Positions 1-16,800 of a DNA stretch of 64,000 nucleotides are shown piece after piece. The position numbers were made by a program, and so were the translations under genes. The DNA lies in the NCBI RefSeq assembly GCF_014655715.1, contig NZ_BNBM01000002.1, positions 682,001 to 746,000 on the forward strand, read 5' to 3'. The DNA comes from Streptomyces lanatus. Lineage in GTDB: Bacteria > Actinomycetota > Actinomycetes > Streptomycetales > Streptomycetaceae. The first letter of the stretch is position 1, and each line of letters starts with the position of its first letter. Under the pieces are notes generated by a model. The model did not search any database. It worked only from the letters and a program-made list of their open reading frames with translations, and was not told the DNA's origin.

Positions 1-3000
1 CGGTGACGTCGAGGGCGCCGGAGGCGACGGCGACCACGCGGGTGCCCCGCTCGGCGAGCTCCTCGCACAGGGCGTCCAGCGTGCCCAGGGCCTCGGTGCC
101 GCCGTCCAGGAGCCCGCCGTGGACCACGCCCGCGAGGTGTTCCTCCCCGGCGAGGAGACGGGTGCGGTCGTCCGGGGTGGCCAGGGCGGCGGCCGGTACC
201 GCCGTCACCTCCCGGTTCCCGGCGCGCAGTTGCTCCACCAGGCCGTTCAGCACTCCGCACGGCCCGTCCGTGACGACTAGCCAGCTTCCGCTGACAGGGC
301 TCGGGGCCACGGGGGCGGACCGGCGGAAGCCGCGCACTCTCAGCCCGTCCGGCGAGACGGTGCGCGCCGGGGTGTCGCCGTGCGGGGCGTCGACCCAGTG
401 GCGGCCGTGCTCGAAGGGGTACGTCGGCAGCACGGTGCGGCGCGCGGGGGTGTCGCCGGGCAGCGTCGGCCAGTCGATGGCGACGCCCTGGCACCACAGT
501 TCGCCCGCTGCGGCCAGCATCTCGCGCCGCGCGTCCCCGTCCTCGGCGGCCGTGGGCAGGGAGGCGACGGCGCCGCGGCCCTCGGTGGCGGCACGGGCGA
601 GACCGGTGAGGACCTGGCCCGGGCCGATCTCCAGCAGAACGGCGTCGCATTCGCGGACGGTGCGCAGACAGTCGTCGAAGCGGACGGCGGACAGCAGCTG
701 ACGGGCCCAGTACCGGGGGCTGGTGGCCTGCCTGTCGGTGAGCCAGGTGCCGGTCACGTTCGACGCGACGGGGACGGCCGGAGGTGCGAGCCGGACACCG
801 GCGACGGCGGCCTCGAAGGCGGTGGCCGCGGCGTCCATCATCGTGGAGTGGAAGGCGTGCGAGGTCCGCAGCCGCTTCACCGTGACCTCGCGCTCGGCGA
901 GCAGCGCCTCGAAGGCCTCGATCGCGGCGGCCGGTCCCGAAACCACGCACTCGCGCGGCCCGTTGACGGCCGCCAGCGCCAGCTCACCGGTGAGCAGCGC
1001 CACGATCTCCGCCTCCGGCAGCGGCACGGCCGCCATCGCGCCCGGCGCCGCCTCCTGCATCAGCCGGCCGCGCTCGGCGACCAGCCGCAGGGCGTCCCGC
1101 GGTGCCATCACGCCCGCGAGGCAGGCGGCGACCAGCTCACCGAGGCTGTGCCCCAGCATGGCCGTGGGCTTCACACCCCAGGACATCCACAGCTTGGCCA
1201 GGGCGAACTCGACGACGAACAGGGCGGGTTGGGCGTACCGGGTGCTGCTGATGGCCGTGAGCGCGGCGTCGCGCCGGTCTTCGGCCGGGTACAGCAGCTC
1301 GCGGATGTCCCGGCCGAGGAACGGCAGCAGGATCTCGGCGGCGTGGTCGACCTCCGCGCGGAACACCGGCTCGTGCTCGTACAGGGCGCGGCCCATGCCG
1401 ATGCGCTGGGTGCCCTGCCCGGAGAACGCGAAGACGGTCGACCGGTCGGTTTCGGTGACGCGCGTGCCGGGCCCCGGCAGCAGGGCGGACGCGGCCTCCT
1501 CGGTGTCCCCGGTCACGACGAAGCGGCGGTACGGCAGCGCCCGGCGCCCGCTCTGCAGGGTGTGCGCGACCTCGTCGAGCCGTTCGTCTGGATGGGCCCG
1601 CAGATGGGCGGCGAGGTTCGCGGCGACGGTGTCCAGGGCGGTCGGGGTCGCCGCCGACAGCGGCAGCAGCCGCGGCCCGCTCCCGCCGGTGGCCGCGGGT
1701 CGCTTCGGCGCCTCCTCCAGCACGACGTGGGCGTTGGTGCCGCCGATGCCGAAGGAGCTGACGCCGGCCCGCAGCGTCTCCCCCCGCCAGGGCGTCAGTT
1801 CGGCGTTGACGTGGAACGGGCCCTCGTCCAGGCCGAGTCGGGGAGAGGGAGCGGTGTGGTGCAGGGTCGGCGGGAGTTCGCGGGCCTTCAGCGCGAGCAC
1901 CGTCTTGATCAGACCGACCACGCCGGCCGCGGTGTCCAGGTGGCCGATGTTGGTCTTCACCGAGCCCAGGGCGCAGCGGTCGCCCGCGCCGGTCCCGGCG
2001 AACGCGCTGTTGAGGGCGGTCACCTCGATGGGGTCGCCGAGGGGGGTGCCGGTGCCGTGGGCCTCGACGTAGGAGACCGTCGCCGGGTCGGTCCCGGACA
2101 CGTCCAGCGCCTCGGTGATGACATCGGCCTGTCCGTCGACGCTCGGGGCGGTGAAGCCGACCTTGCGGGCACCGTCGTTGTTGATCGCCGACCCGCGGAT
2201 CACCGCGTGGATCACATCGCCGTCGGCGAGCGCGTCCTCCAGGCGCTTGAGCACGACCACGCCGGCGCCGCTGGCCGGCACCGCGCCCGAGGCCCCCACG
2301 TCGAAGGCCCGGCAGTGCCCGTCGGGCGAGACGACGCCGCCCTCCTCGTACCGGTAGCCCCGGTCCTGGTCGGCGACGACGGTCGCACCGCCGGCCAGCG
2401 CGACATCGCACTCCCCGCCGGCGAGGGCCTGGCAGGCCATGTGGACGGCGACCAGCGAGGTCGAGCAGCCGGTCTGCACACTGACGCTGGGGCCGCGCAG
2501 GTTCAGCTTGTACGACACCCGGGTCGGCATGAAGTCCTTGTCGTTGCCGAGCGAGGTCTGGAACGCGCCGATCCGCTCCACCAGGCCGTCCTGGGCGAGC
2601 AGGTTGCGCAGCAGATAGGAGCTCTCCCCCACCCCGGCGTACACGCCGGTCACCGTGTCGTCCCCGTCGCCCGGACAGCCGGCGTGCTCCAGCGCCTCCC
2701 ACGCGCACTCCAGGAAGACGCGGTGCTGCGGGTCGAGGAGCTGTGCCTCGCGGGGCGAGAAGCCGAAGAAGGCGGCGTCGAAGCCGGCGATGTCGTCCAG
2801 CGCGCCGAACGCCTTGACGAGGCCGGGCCGGTCCAGTTCCCCGGGGGTGAGCCCGGCGGCGAGGAGTTCCTCGTCGGTGAAGGTCCGGATGGACTCCACG
2901 CCGTCGCGCAGATTGCGCCAGAAGTCGTCCAGGGTGCGGGCCCCGGGGACCCGCAGGGACATCCCGACGACGGCCACGGCGCCCGCGGGCAGCCCGTCGT

Positions 3001-3024
3001 CGGCGAACTCGGTGTTCTCGGTGG

Positions 3025-3028
<4 letters not shown>
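1..3028 (-). CDS. Type I polyketide synthase, KS-AT-KR(start), partial
   Basis: The gene reads leftward and runs off the window, so only about 1009 N-terminal residues are present. A ketosynthase covers roughly residues 15-440; its active cysteine (near 188) sits in TGCSTS rather than the usual TACSSS, and EAHGTGTPLGDP and NIGHLDTAAG carry the two histidines. An acyltransferase follows with GHSLGE and the HAFH motif, which in this family indicates malonyl-CoA. After the post-AT linker (LPTYPFEHGRHW) comes a segment that looks like the structural half of a ketoreductase. The start is GTG, chosen because it forms a GTGA overlap with the upstream NRPS stop and has GGAG before it. It would add one malonate unit to the peptide delivered by the upstream NRPS and reduce it. 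Downstream domains and any thioesterase lie outside the window. Confidence 0.93.
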
Positions 3029-8618
<5,590 letters not shown>

Positions 8619-8622
<4 letters not shown>

Positions 8623-11600
8623 CGCACGCTCTCCCCCATGAGGGCGGCGGCGTGGGTCGCCGTCGCCACCTCCGTCACGCGCCCCGCGTCGAGGGCGACC
8701 ACCCGGTCGGCGTCCGCCAGGGTGTCCCGGCGGTGCGCGATGGTGAGCACGGTCGTCTCGGCCAGTTCGCCGGCGAGGATGCGCTGGATACGCGCGTCGG
8801 TCTCGGCGTCGAGGTTCGAGGTCGCCTCGTCGATCAGCACGATCCGCGCCTGATGCAGCAACGCCCTTGCCAGACACAGCAGTTGGCGTTCTCCGGCACT
8901 GAGCCGGGCCCCGCCGCCGGACACAGTGTGGCCGAGCCCGTCCGGGAGCCGGCGGAGCCGTTCGGCCAGGCCGACCTTGTCCAGGACCGCCTCGACGTCG
9001 GCGTCCGGGAAGGCCCCGTAGGGGTCGAGGTTCTCGCGCAGGGTGCCCGGCAGCAGCACCGGGTCCTGGGGCACCACGGCGATCGCGGAGCGCAGGTCCG
9101 TCAGCCGCAGGGTGGCCAGGTCCACGCCGTCCACGAGGATGCGGCCCTTCTCGATGTCGACGAAGCGCAACAGCGCGGCGAAGAGGCTGGACTTGCCGCT
9201 GCCGGTGCGGCCGACGATGCCGACCTTCTCCCCGGCGGGGGCGTGGAAGGAGATGGCGTCCAGGGCGGCCGGGCCGCCGTCCTCGTAGCGCAGGGTGACG
9301 TCCTCGAAGCGAACGTCGCCGGTGCCGGGCCAGCCCTCGGGGGCGGCCTCGCCGGCCGTGGGTTCGGTGGGCAGCCGGGTGTACTCGTCGACGCGTTCGA
9401 AGCTGGCGAGCGCCAGGTCCATGGTCTGTACGGTCATCAGGCTCATGGCGAGCGTCTCGATCAGCGTGTACACGAAACTGATGCCGACACCGACGGTGCC
9501 CGCGCCGACCCCGCCCTGGACGACCAGCAGCGCGGCGAACCCGAACAGCACCGCCGCGCCGACCAGGTCGAGGCGCAGATTGAAGTAGCGGGACAGGGAG
9601 TTGACGGTGTAATCGGCGTAGTGCGCGGTGCGGACCCGCTCGCGGAAGGCGGCCTCGTAGCCCCGCACGCGTGCCGGGCGGCCCTCGATCGTGGTCACCC
9701 CGTCGACGGCCTCGGCGATCAGGGAGAGCACGGGCTCCCTGGCCTGCTTCGCCAGCCGTGACGACTCGACGGTGCTGGAGCGGGTACGGCGCTGCCAGCG
9801 TACGTAGAGCAGCAGCACCAGCGGGGTGAAGACCAGGGTGACGGGGCTGGTGACGCTGAGTGCGAGGAGCGGGATCACCATGCCCACGGCGATCTTGAGC
9901 GTGTCCATGGTGTATTCGGGCAGTTCGAGGTCGATCGTCTCGGTGTCCGCCGAGAACCGGCTGAGCACCCGCCCGGAGGGGTTCTTGTCGAAGAAGGACA
10001 CGGGCGCGTGCAGCACCTTCTGCAGCATCCCCTTGTGCAGGGTCTGCCCGGCCCTGACGCCGCGGGAGAAGCCGAAGCTGAACAGGCCGCGGTCCAGCCA
10101 CAGGGTGAGCAGGCCGATTCCGGCGAAGACACCGGCGTACAACAGGGTGTCCTCGCCCGCCCGTTCGGTCCACAGGCCGAGCCAGAAGGAGGTGGCGCCC
10201 AGCGCGCTCTGGCCGAGGACGGCCAGCGCGATCAGCGCCACGAGCAGCACACCGGGGGTCAGCACCCGCAGATAGCCGCGGTAGGTGTCGGCGAGCACCT
10301 TGCCACCCCGGATGGCCGGCTCGGCCTCGGCCACGGCGTCCTGGGTCTGCTCGACGTCCGGGCCGCTGTCCTCCGCGTCGGGTGTGTCGTGGGCGTGGGC
10401 GGCCTCGGTGATGGCGGGCAGCAGTTCCGGCATTCCGGCGGCCACCTCGTCGAACGGGCCCGCCGCGACCACCCGTCCCGCCTCCACCACGATGACGCGG
10501 TCGGCGCGGCGCGCGAAGTCGAGCCGGTGCGTGACGACGATCCGGGTGCGGTCGGCGAGGACGCCGGAGATCAGCTGGTCCAGGACCACGCCGGCCACCG
10601 AGTCGTCGACGGCGCTGGTCGGGTCGTCGACGAGGTAGAGGTCGGCGTCCTCGTAGGCGGCGCGGGCGAGGGCGATGCGCTGGCGCTGGCCGCCGGAGAG
10701 GTTGGTGCCGCGTTCGCCGATCACCGTGGCGTCGCCCCTCGGCATGGCGGCCAGGTCGGCCTCCAGTGCGGTGGCCCGCACCACGGCGGCGTACCGCTCG
10801 GGGTCGTGCGGCGAGAAGCAGCGGATGTTCTCGGCGACCGTGCCCTGCATGATCCAGGCCTTCTGCGGCAGGTACACCACGCTGCCGGACACGTCGGCGG
10901 TCCCGGCGACCGGCCGCATCGTCCCGGCGAGCGCGGCGAGCAGCGCGGACTTGCCGCTGCCGACGCGGCCGAGGACACACACCAGTTCACCGGGGGCGAT
11001 CCGCAGATCGACCTCGCTCAGACAGGGTTCGGCCGGCTCGGAGGCCGGCCAGGCGAAGGCCGCGCCGGACAGCTCGACGCCGCCCTCGGGTGCCGTGGCG
11101 GCCGGTGCCGGAGCGGTGTCCGGTGCCGTGAGGAAGGCGGTCATCCGGCCGAGGGCGACCCGCCACTCGTTGCGCATGTCGAGGTAGCGCACCAGCTCGG
11201 GCAGCTGGGAACGCAGCACGGTGAGCACGGCGACGGCGGAGAACACATCGGCCGCGCGCAGTTCATGGCCGAGGGCCACATAGGTGATCAGGGTGATGCT
11301 GACCATCAGCACCGGTACGGCCGCGTTGACCAGGTAGAGCGTCGCGAGCCGCTTCTGCCGGCGCACCAGCAGTTCGCCCAGCACCGACCGCTCCCGGGTC
11401 ACCGCCCGCTCCGCGACGTCCTCCCAGCCGTGCGCGCGCAGGGTGCGCATCGCGGCGAGGAACTCACCGACCAGGCCGATCCGTACGCCGTTGGCGTCCC
11501 GGATCCTCGGCACCAGCGCGTAGACCCGCTCGTTGGCGACGTGCGACAGGGCGAGCCCCGCGATCAGGACGGCGATCCCGACCAGACCGGCCCAGCCCAG

Positions 11601-12266
11601 CAGCACGCACAGGATCACGCTGGAACCGGCGATGCCGAGCGGCACGGCCCACGCCATGTGCACAAACCCGAGCCGTCCGATACGCATCGAGTCGGAGGCG
11701 ACCAGGGTGATCACCTCACCGGCGGGATGGCCGGCGCGGGCCCCGCGGTCCATGCGCAGGTACTTGCGCAGCACCTGGTCGCGCAGCAGCGCGTTGACGG
11801 AGTGGGCGGACTTCCACGCCTCGGACCACTGGTGCTTGTGCGCCAGGGAGTCCACGAGGTGGAAGGCGCCCAGGCAGGCGGCGACGAGCAGCCCCTGGAC
11901 CATGGCGTCGCGCCGGCCCTGCTCGAACCACTGGATCAGCTCGCGCACCAGCAGCGGCCCGAGGGTGGCGCAGGTCTGGTAGGCGAGGAAGATCAGAGCC
12001 GCGGCCCAGAAACGCCGCCGGTAGGTCCGGTACAGCGCCCCGCGCAGCCCGTCCGGCCGGTCGCTGCGCTCCGCGTAGGCCTCCTCGAAGCGCGGTGCGA
12101 CGCGTTCGAGGTGGTCGTACGACGGCGGCGTCAGCGTGTCGGCCGCGGTGAGCCGGCGCTGCAACCCCGCCTTCACCAGGGGCGCCGGCCACCGGATGAA
12201 GAGGCGGGAGAGGAGTCCCGCGCCGCCCTCCTCACTGGGGCGGCCCGGGGTGTCGGTGAGTGCCAC
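8619..12266 (-). CDS. ABCC/MRP-type full-length ABC exporter
   Basis: The protein has 1215 residues in the order TMD1-NBD1-TMD2-NBD2. NBD1 has Walker A GRVGSGKSALL (near 435), signature LSGGQRQRIALARA and Walker B ending LVDDPTSAVD. NBD2 has GRTGSGKSSL (near 1022), the divergent signature LSAGERQLLCLARA and LIDEATSNLD. An Asp replacing the catalytic Glu in NBD1 and the LSxGxRQLxCLARA signature in NBD2 are hallmarks of the eukaryote-like MRP/CFTR (ABCC) branch, which is uncommon among natural-product exporters. The gene lies between NRPS genes and overlaps the next one by 4 bp, so export of the cluster product or self-protection is the likely role. The GTG start is supported by GAGG seven bases upstream and an 11-bp gap from the preceding stop. 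Confidence 0.9.
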
Positions 12267-12277
12267 GTCGCCTCGTC

Positions 12278-12838
12278 TCAGATCGCGGGCAGGGTCAGCG
12301 GGTCGAACCCGTAGGCCTGCTCCAGTGCGTGCCGTACGGCATCGGGCAGATGGCGGCGCATCTCGTCGAACTCACGGGCCCGGCTGAGTTGTGCCGACTC
12401 CGGGAAGCGGGGCCGCTGTTCGAGCCAGTTGGCCACGGTGAGCGCGGCGAGGTCGGTGTACTGCCGGTCGGTGACGCCGATGTGCTCCCCGGTGCGGGTC
12501 TCCAGCAGGAAGGGCGCCCCGTCGAAGGCGGCGTCGAAGATGCTGCCGCGCGCCACGGTCCCGAAGAGATGGACCAGCAACTCGGCTTCGTCGCCGATGA
12601 GTTCACGGACGGCGGGCCGCAGCTCCAGGGGTACGGCGCCGGTCGGGAAGATCTCCGTGCCGTACACCGAGTGGAAGAGGCCGGCGTCGCACAGCGCGTC
12701 GCCGCAATCCCAGGCCCGCAGCAGGTCGTGGACGCCCTGCAGATGCGCCAGCAGGTCGGCGCCGGAGTGGGCGAGCGCGTCGGTGCCGTGCCGCTCCAGG
12801 AAGGCGATCTTGTCGGTGTGGCCGACGGGGGCGGTCAT
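12278..12838 (-). CDS. DUF6817-type (HD-like) cluster protein
   Basis: The protein has 186 residues, is soluble, and has no signal peptide. The segment HLQGVHDLLRAW followed by LCDAGLFHSVYGT resembles the DUF6817 family, whose spaced histidines suggest an HD-like metal site. The enzymatic activity is not known to me. Its ATG overlaps the stop of the dioxygenase gene (ATGA) and its stop is 11 bp before the exporter start, so it is firmly part of the biosynthetic operon. Acting together with the dioxygenase on a carrier-bound or released intermediate is an inference from coupling alone. Confidence 0.65.
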   Translation of the reverse strand: MTAPVGHTDKIAFLERHGTDALAHSGADLLAHLQGVHDLLRAWDCGDALCDAGLFHSVYGTEIFPTGAVPLELRPAVRELIGDEAELLVHLFGTVARGSIFDAAFDGAPFLLETRTGEHIGVTDRQYTDLAALTVANWLEQRPRFPESAQLSRAREFDEMRRHLPDAVRHALEQAYGFDPLTLPAI

Positions 12839-13818
12839 GACCGGGCCCCGTCGGTGGCGAGGGTGTCGATCGTGCCGGTCATGGCGACGAGGATCTTGCG
12901 GGGGCCCTCGAAGCTGGAACGCCCGTGGGCCATGGCCATGTTGTCGACCATCAGCAGATCATCCTGCTGCCAGGGGAAGGCGAGGGTCTCCGCGTCGTAG
13001 GCGGCCCGTACGGCGGCCAGGTCGGCCTCGGGGATGGGGCTGCCGTCGCCGTAGTAGGCGTTGCGCGGCAGGTCCGCCTCGGGCATGAGGTCGAGGAGGG
13101 CCTGGCGGGTGGACTCCTTGAGGTTGGAGATGTGGAACAGGTGCGCCTGGTTCATCCAGCCGGTCCGGCCGGTGACGGGGTGCTGGGCGACGGCCTGGCA
13201 GATCTCGGTGGTGCGCAGCGCCCCGTCGTCGAGCCATTCGAAGGCGATGCCGCGTTCCCGGCAGAACCGCTCGACGGCCGCGCGGTCGGACGTCGCGAAG
13301 GCGTCCTCCCAGGAGATGCCGAGCCCCGCCCGGTAGTTGCGGACGTAGCGCACCCCGTGCCGCTCGAAGCGCTCCCGCACCTCGGCGGGGATGCGCTCGT
13401 ACACGGCGTGGCTGTCGGCGAGCGGGGTCTCCCCGCCCACGGGTGCGGCGACGGCGGCGTAGAACCAGATCCGCTCCGGCCAGAAGCTGGTGTAGCTCAT
13501 CTCGTTGTGGAGCGGGATCACCTCGCTCGCCGGGTACTCGGTGGAGGTGTAGACGTCGCCTACCTTGCTGCGGGGTGTGGAGCCGTAGGTGTACTCGCCG
13601 AGTTCCTCGCCGAAGACGCGGACGAACCGGGAGAAGGCCGAGGGGTCCGGGGCGTCGAAGCCGCGCAGCAGACAGGCGCCCGCCTCCAGCAGCCGTGCCT
13701 TCAGCCGGTCGGCGTTCTCCGCCGCCCAGGTGGCGGGGTCGAGGCCCGGTTCGGTCGCCTCGTGGACGGCCACCCGGTCCCGGTCCGGGAACAGGCACCA
13801 TTCCTTGACGTAAGACAT
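12835..13818 (-). CDS. SyrP-like TauD/TfdA Fe(II)/2-oxoglutarate dioxygenase
   Basis: The protein has 327 residues. The metal-binding pair is seen as HNE in the segment PLHNEMSYTSFWPER (near 104-106), and the distal His plus the 2-oxoglutarate-binding Arg lie in MAHGRSSFEGPRK near the C-terminus. An HxE rather than HxD triad and the HNEMSY context are typical of the SyrP branch, whose members hydroxylate amino acids tethered to NRPS carrier domains. It would therefore install a hydroxyl on a residue of the peptide. It follows the first NRPS by 34 bp with a weak GGAA Shine-Dalgarno and overlaps the DUF6817 gene by 4 bp. Confidence 0.9.
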   Translation of the reverse strand: MSYVKEWCLFPDRDRVAVHEATEPGLDPATWAAENADRLKARLLEAGACLLRGFDAPDPSAFSRFVRVFGEELGEYTYGSTPRSKVGDVYTSTEYPASEVIPLHNEMSYTSFWPERIWFYAAVAAPVGGETPLADSHAVYERIPAEVRERFERHGVRYVRNYRAGLGISWEDAFATSDRAAVERFCRERGIAFEWLDDGALRTTEICQAVAQHPVTGRTGWMNQAHLFHISNLKESTRQALLDLMPEADLPRNAYYGDGSPIPEADLAAVRAAYDAETLAFPWQQDDLLMVDNMAMAHGRSSFEGPRKILVAMTGTIDTLATDGARS

Positions 13819-13852
13819 GTGACGGGAGTTCCAATCGTTCGCAGGGTGGGGG

Positions 13853-16800
13853 TCAGACGCCGTCCGGCCGGACGAACGACCTGAGGGCGCGCGCCACCAG
13901 GTCCGCGAGGCGCTCGACCGTGGCGCGGTCGTGCAGCCGGGAGCTGTAGCGGATGGTGAGGCCCAACTCGCCGTCGGCGATACCGACGTTGACGATGAGG
14001 CGGTGCATCCGGGCCAGGTCCGGCACAGGTGCGAGCTCGCCCATGGCCGGCCCGAGCAGCGGTGACTCGTCCTGGCTCGCCTCGTACTCGCCCCAGTTGC
14101 TCAGCAGGATGTCCGGCTCGCCGAGCGGCGCGAGTTCCTCGGCGACCCGGTGACGGGCGCCGCCGTAGCGCAGCAGGCCGTAGCCGAGGCCGCCGCGTGG
14201 TACGGCCCTGACCTGTTCGGCGACCGCGTCGAGCACGGCGCGCGGGGAGGTGTCCGCGGGCAGCTCCAGCAGCCTCGGCGAGGTCGTGGAGAAGCGGCCG
14301 ATGGCGCGGGACAGGTCCAGGTCCTCGCCGCCCGCCTCACGCCCCCGGGAGACCAGGTCGAGCAGGATCGACGTCTGCCCGGACCAGTCGGCGACGCCCT
14401 TCAGCAGGGCCGCCTGGAGGGCGTCGTTGAGGGAGAGCCGGTAGGTGCGCGGCATCATGCGGCGCAGTTCGGCCGTGGTAGCCGCGTCGAGGGCCACCTC
14501 CACCGATTCCTCGGAGGCCATGCCTCCCGTGCCGTCCTCGTGGTCCAGCGGCAGACGCGGCACGGGGCGCTCGGCGATCGCCGTCCAGTACGCGGCGTCC
14601 TCGTCGAGCTCCGGCGAGGCCGCGAGGCGGTCCAGGCGCCGCGCCCACTCGACGAAGTGCGCGGTCTGCGCGGGGAGTTGGGGTTGCCGCCCGGCGGCGA
14701 GGGCCAGATAGGCGCTCTGGAGGTCCTCCAGCAGGATGCTCCAGGAGCTGTTGTCCATCAGCTGGTGGTGCACGATCGCCACGAGTACGTCGGGCCGGTC
14801 CTGGCCCTGCTTCACCAGCGCGAAGTGGAGCAGCGGCCCGTTGCCGTAGTCGAGTTTGCGGTGCAGGGACCGGTCGAGCCGCCCGAACGCGACGCCGAGG
14901 GCGTCCGGTTCGAGCGCGGAGAGGTCGACGCTGGTGAACGGCGCCTGCTCGAAGCGCTCCTGGACCCGGACCGTGTACCGGCCGTCCTCCATCGGGAAGC
15001 AGATCCGCAGCGCGTCGTGGTGGTCCACGACCTGCGTCACCGCCTGCCGCAGGAGTTCGGGGTCGAGGGGCTGCTTGGTCTCGAAGGTGAAGACATGGGT
15101 GTAGAGATGCTGGTCGGTGAACTCCCGCCGCAGGAAGGCGTGGTGCGAGGGCACCAGCGGGATACGGCCCGGACGCCCTTCGTCGTGCGTGTCCTCGCCC
15201 CGTGCCGCCGTCAGGTCCGTGGCGACGGCGGCGAGCCCCGCGATGGTCGGGTTGGCGATGAACTGCGCGGGCGTCACATACACACCCGCCTTACGCGCCC
15301 GGTCCACCACCCGGATCACATGCAGCGAGTCACCGCCGACCGCGAAGAAGTCGTCGTCCGTCCCGACCTCCGGCACCCGCAGCACCTCGCACCAGATGGC
15401 GGCGAGGGTGCGCTCGACCGGGCTCATGGCCTCGCCTGTCGGGGCGGGCGCTGCCGGGAGGTCGTCGCCCAGCCGCACGAAGCTGCGCAGGCTGTCCTCG
15501 ACCAGGCCGGCCAGGCGCTCGATGCTCGCGCGGTCGTTGAGGTTCCGGCTGAAGCGGAACCCGACCTTGAGAGCGCCGCTGTAGACCCGGCAGTCGATCA
15601 TGAGGCGGTGCATGCGCTGGAGCTCGGGCATCGGCCACGCGTCCTCGACGGGCGGGCCGAGCACCGGTGAATCGGCCACGACGTTGTCGAAGTCGCCCCA
15701 GTTGTTGAGCAGGATGTGCGGCTTGCCCAGGGCCGCCAGGGCCTCGGAGACCTCCGGCCGGGCACCGATGTAGCGCAGCAGGCCGAAGCCGAGCCCCTTG
15801 CGGGGAACGGCGCCGAGCTGTGCGGCGACCGAGTCGAGCAGGGCACGCGGGCCGTCCTGCGACGGGGCTTCGAGCAGCCGTGGGGAGGTCATGGAGAACC
15901 GTCCGATGGCGCGCGAGAGGTCGAGGCCGGTGTCGCCGAGTTCCCGGCCGCGGGCGACCAGGTCGACGATCACCGAGCTCTGTCCCGACCATTCGGTGAA
16001 GCCCCGGAGGGTGGCCGCGAGCAGGGCCTCGTTCACCGACAGGCGGTACCCGTGCCGCATGGCCAGACGCAGGGCCGTCGTCTCCTCGGCGTCGAGTCCG
16101 ATGACCACCGACTCCTCGGTGGACATGCAGTCCTCGCCGCCCTCGTGGTCCAGCGGCCACTCCGGTACGGGGCGTTCGGCGAGGGCGCTCCAGTAGGCGG
16201 CGTCCTCGTCGAGCTCCGATGAGCGGGCGAGCCGGTCGAGGCCGCGCGCCCAGGACGCGAAGGACCCGGTCGCCGGCTTGAGGTCCGGCTCCCGACCTGC
16301 GGCGAGGGCGACGTAGGCGTCCTGGAAGTCCTCCATCAGCACGTCCCAGGAACTGTTGTCCATGAGCTGGTGATGGACGATCACGATCAGCGTGTCGGGC
16401 CGGTCCGGCCCGAATCTGACGAGCGCGACATGCAGCAGCGGCCCCTGGGCGAAGTCGAGCTTGCGGTGCAGGGCGGCGTCCAGCCGCTGGAACGCCACGT
16501 CCTGGGCGGCCGGTTCGAGCGCCGACAGGTCGACACTGGTGAACGGCGTGCGCTCGAAGCGCTCCTGGACCCGCACCCGGTAGGTGCCCCCGTCCTCCGG
16601 GAAGCAGATCCGCAGCGACTCGTGGTGCTCCAGCACGCACGCCACGGCACGCTCCACGAGCGCGGGGTCGAGGGGATCGTTCGCCTCGTAGATGAACGGG
16701 TGGGTGTAGATCTCCTTGTCCGCGAAGTCCCGTTCGAGAAACGCGAGATGCGACGGCACCAAGGGCACCGGCCCCCCGTCGGCGCCCCGGTCCTCGACCG

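Noticed and set aside
3..701. Plus-strand gene at the left edge
   Set aside because: Ser/Arg-rich shadow of the PKS acyltransferase and ketoreductase region.
8623..10980. Extension of the second NRPS reading frame upstream to 10980
   Set aside because: This part is out of frame with the ABC exporter coding sequence and Arg-rich; the ATG at 8622 with ATGA overlap is the true start.
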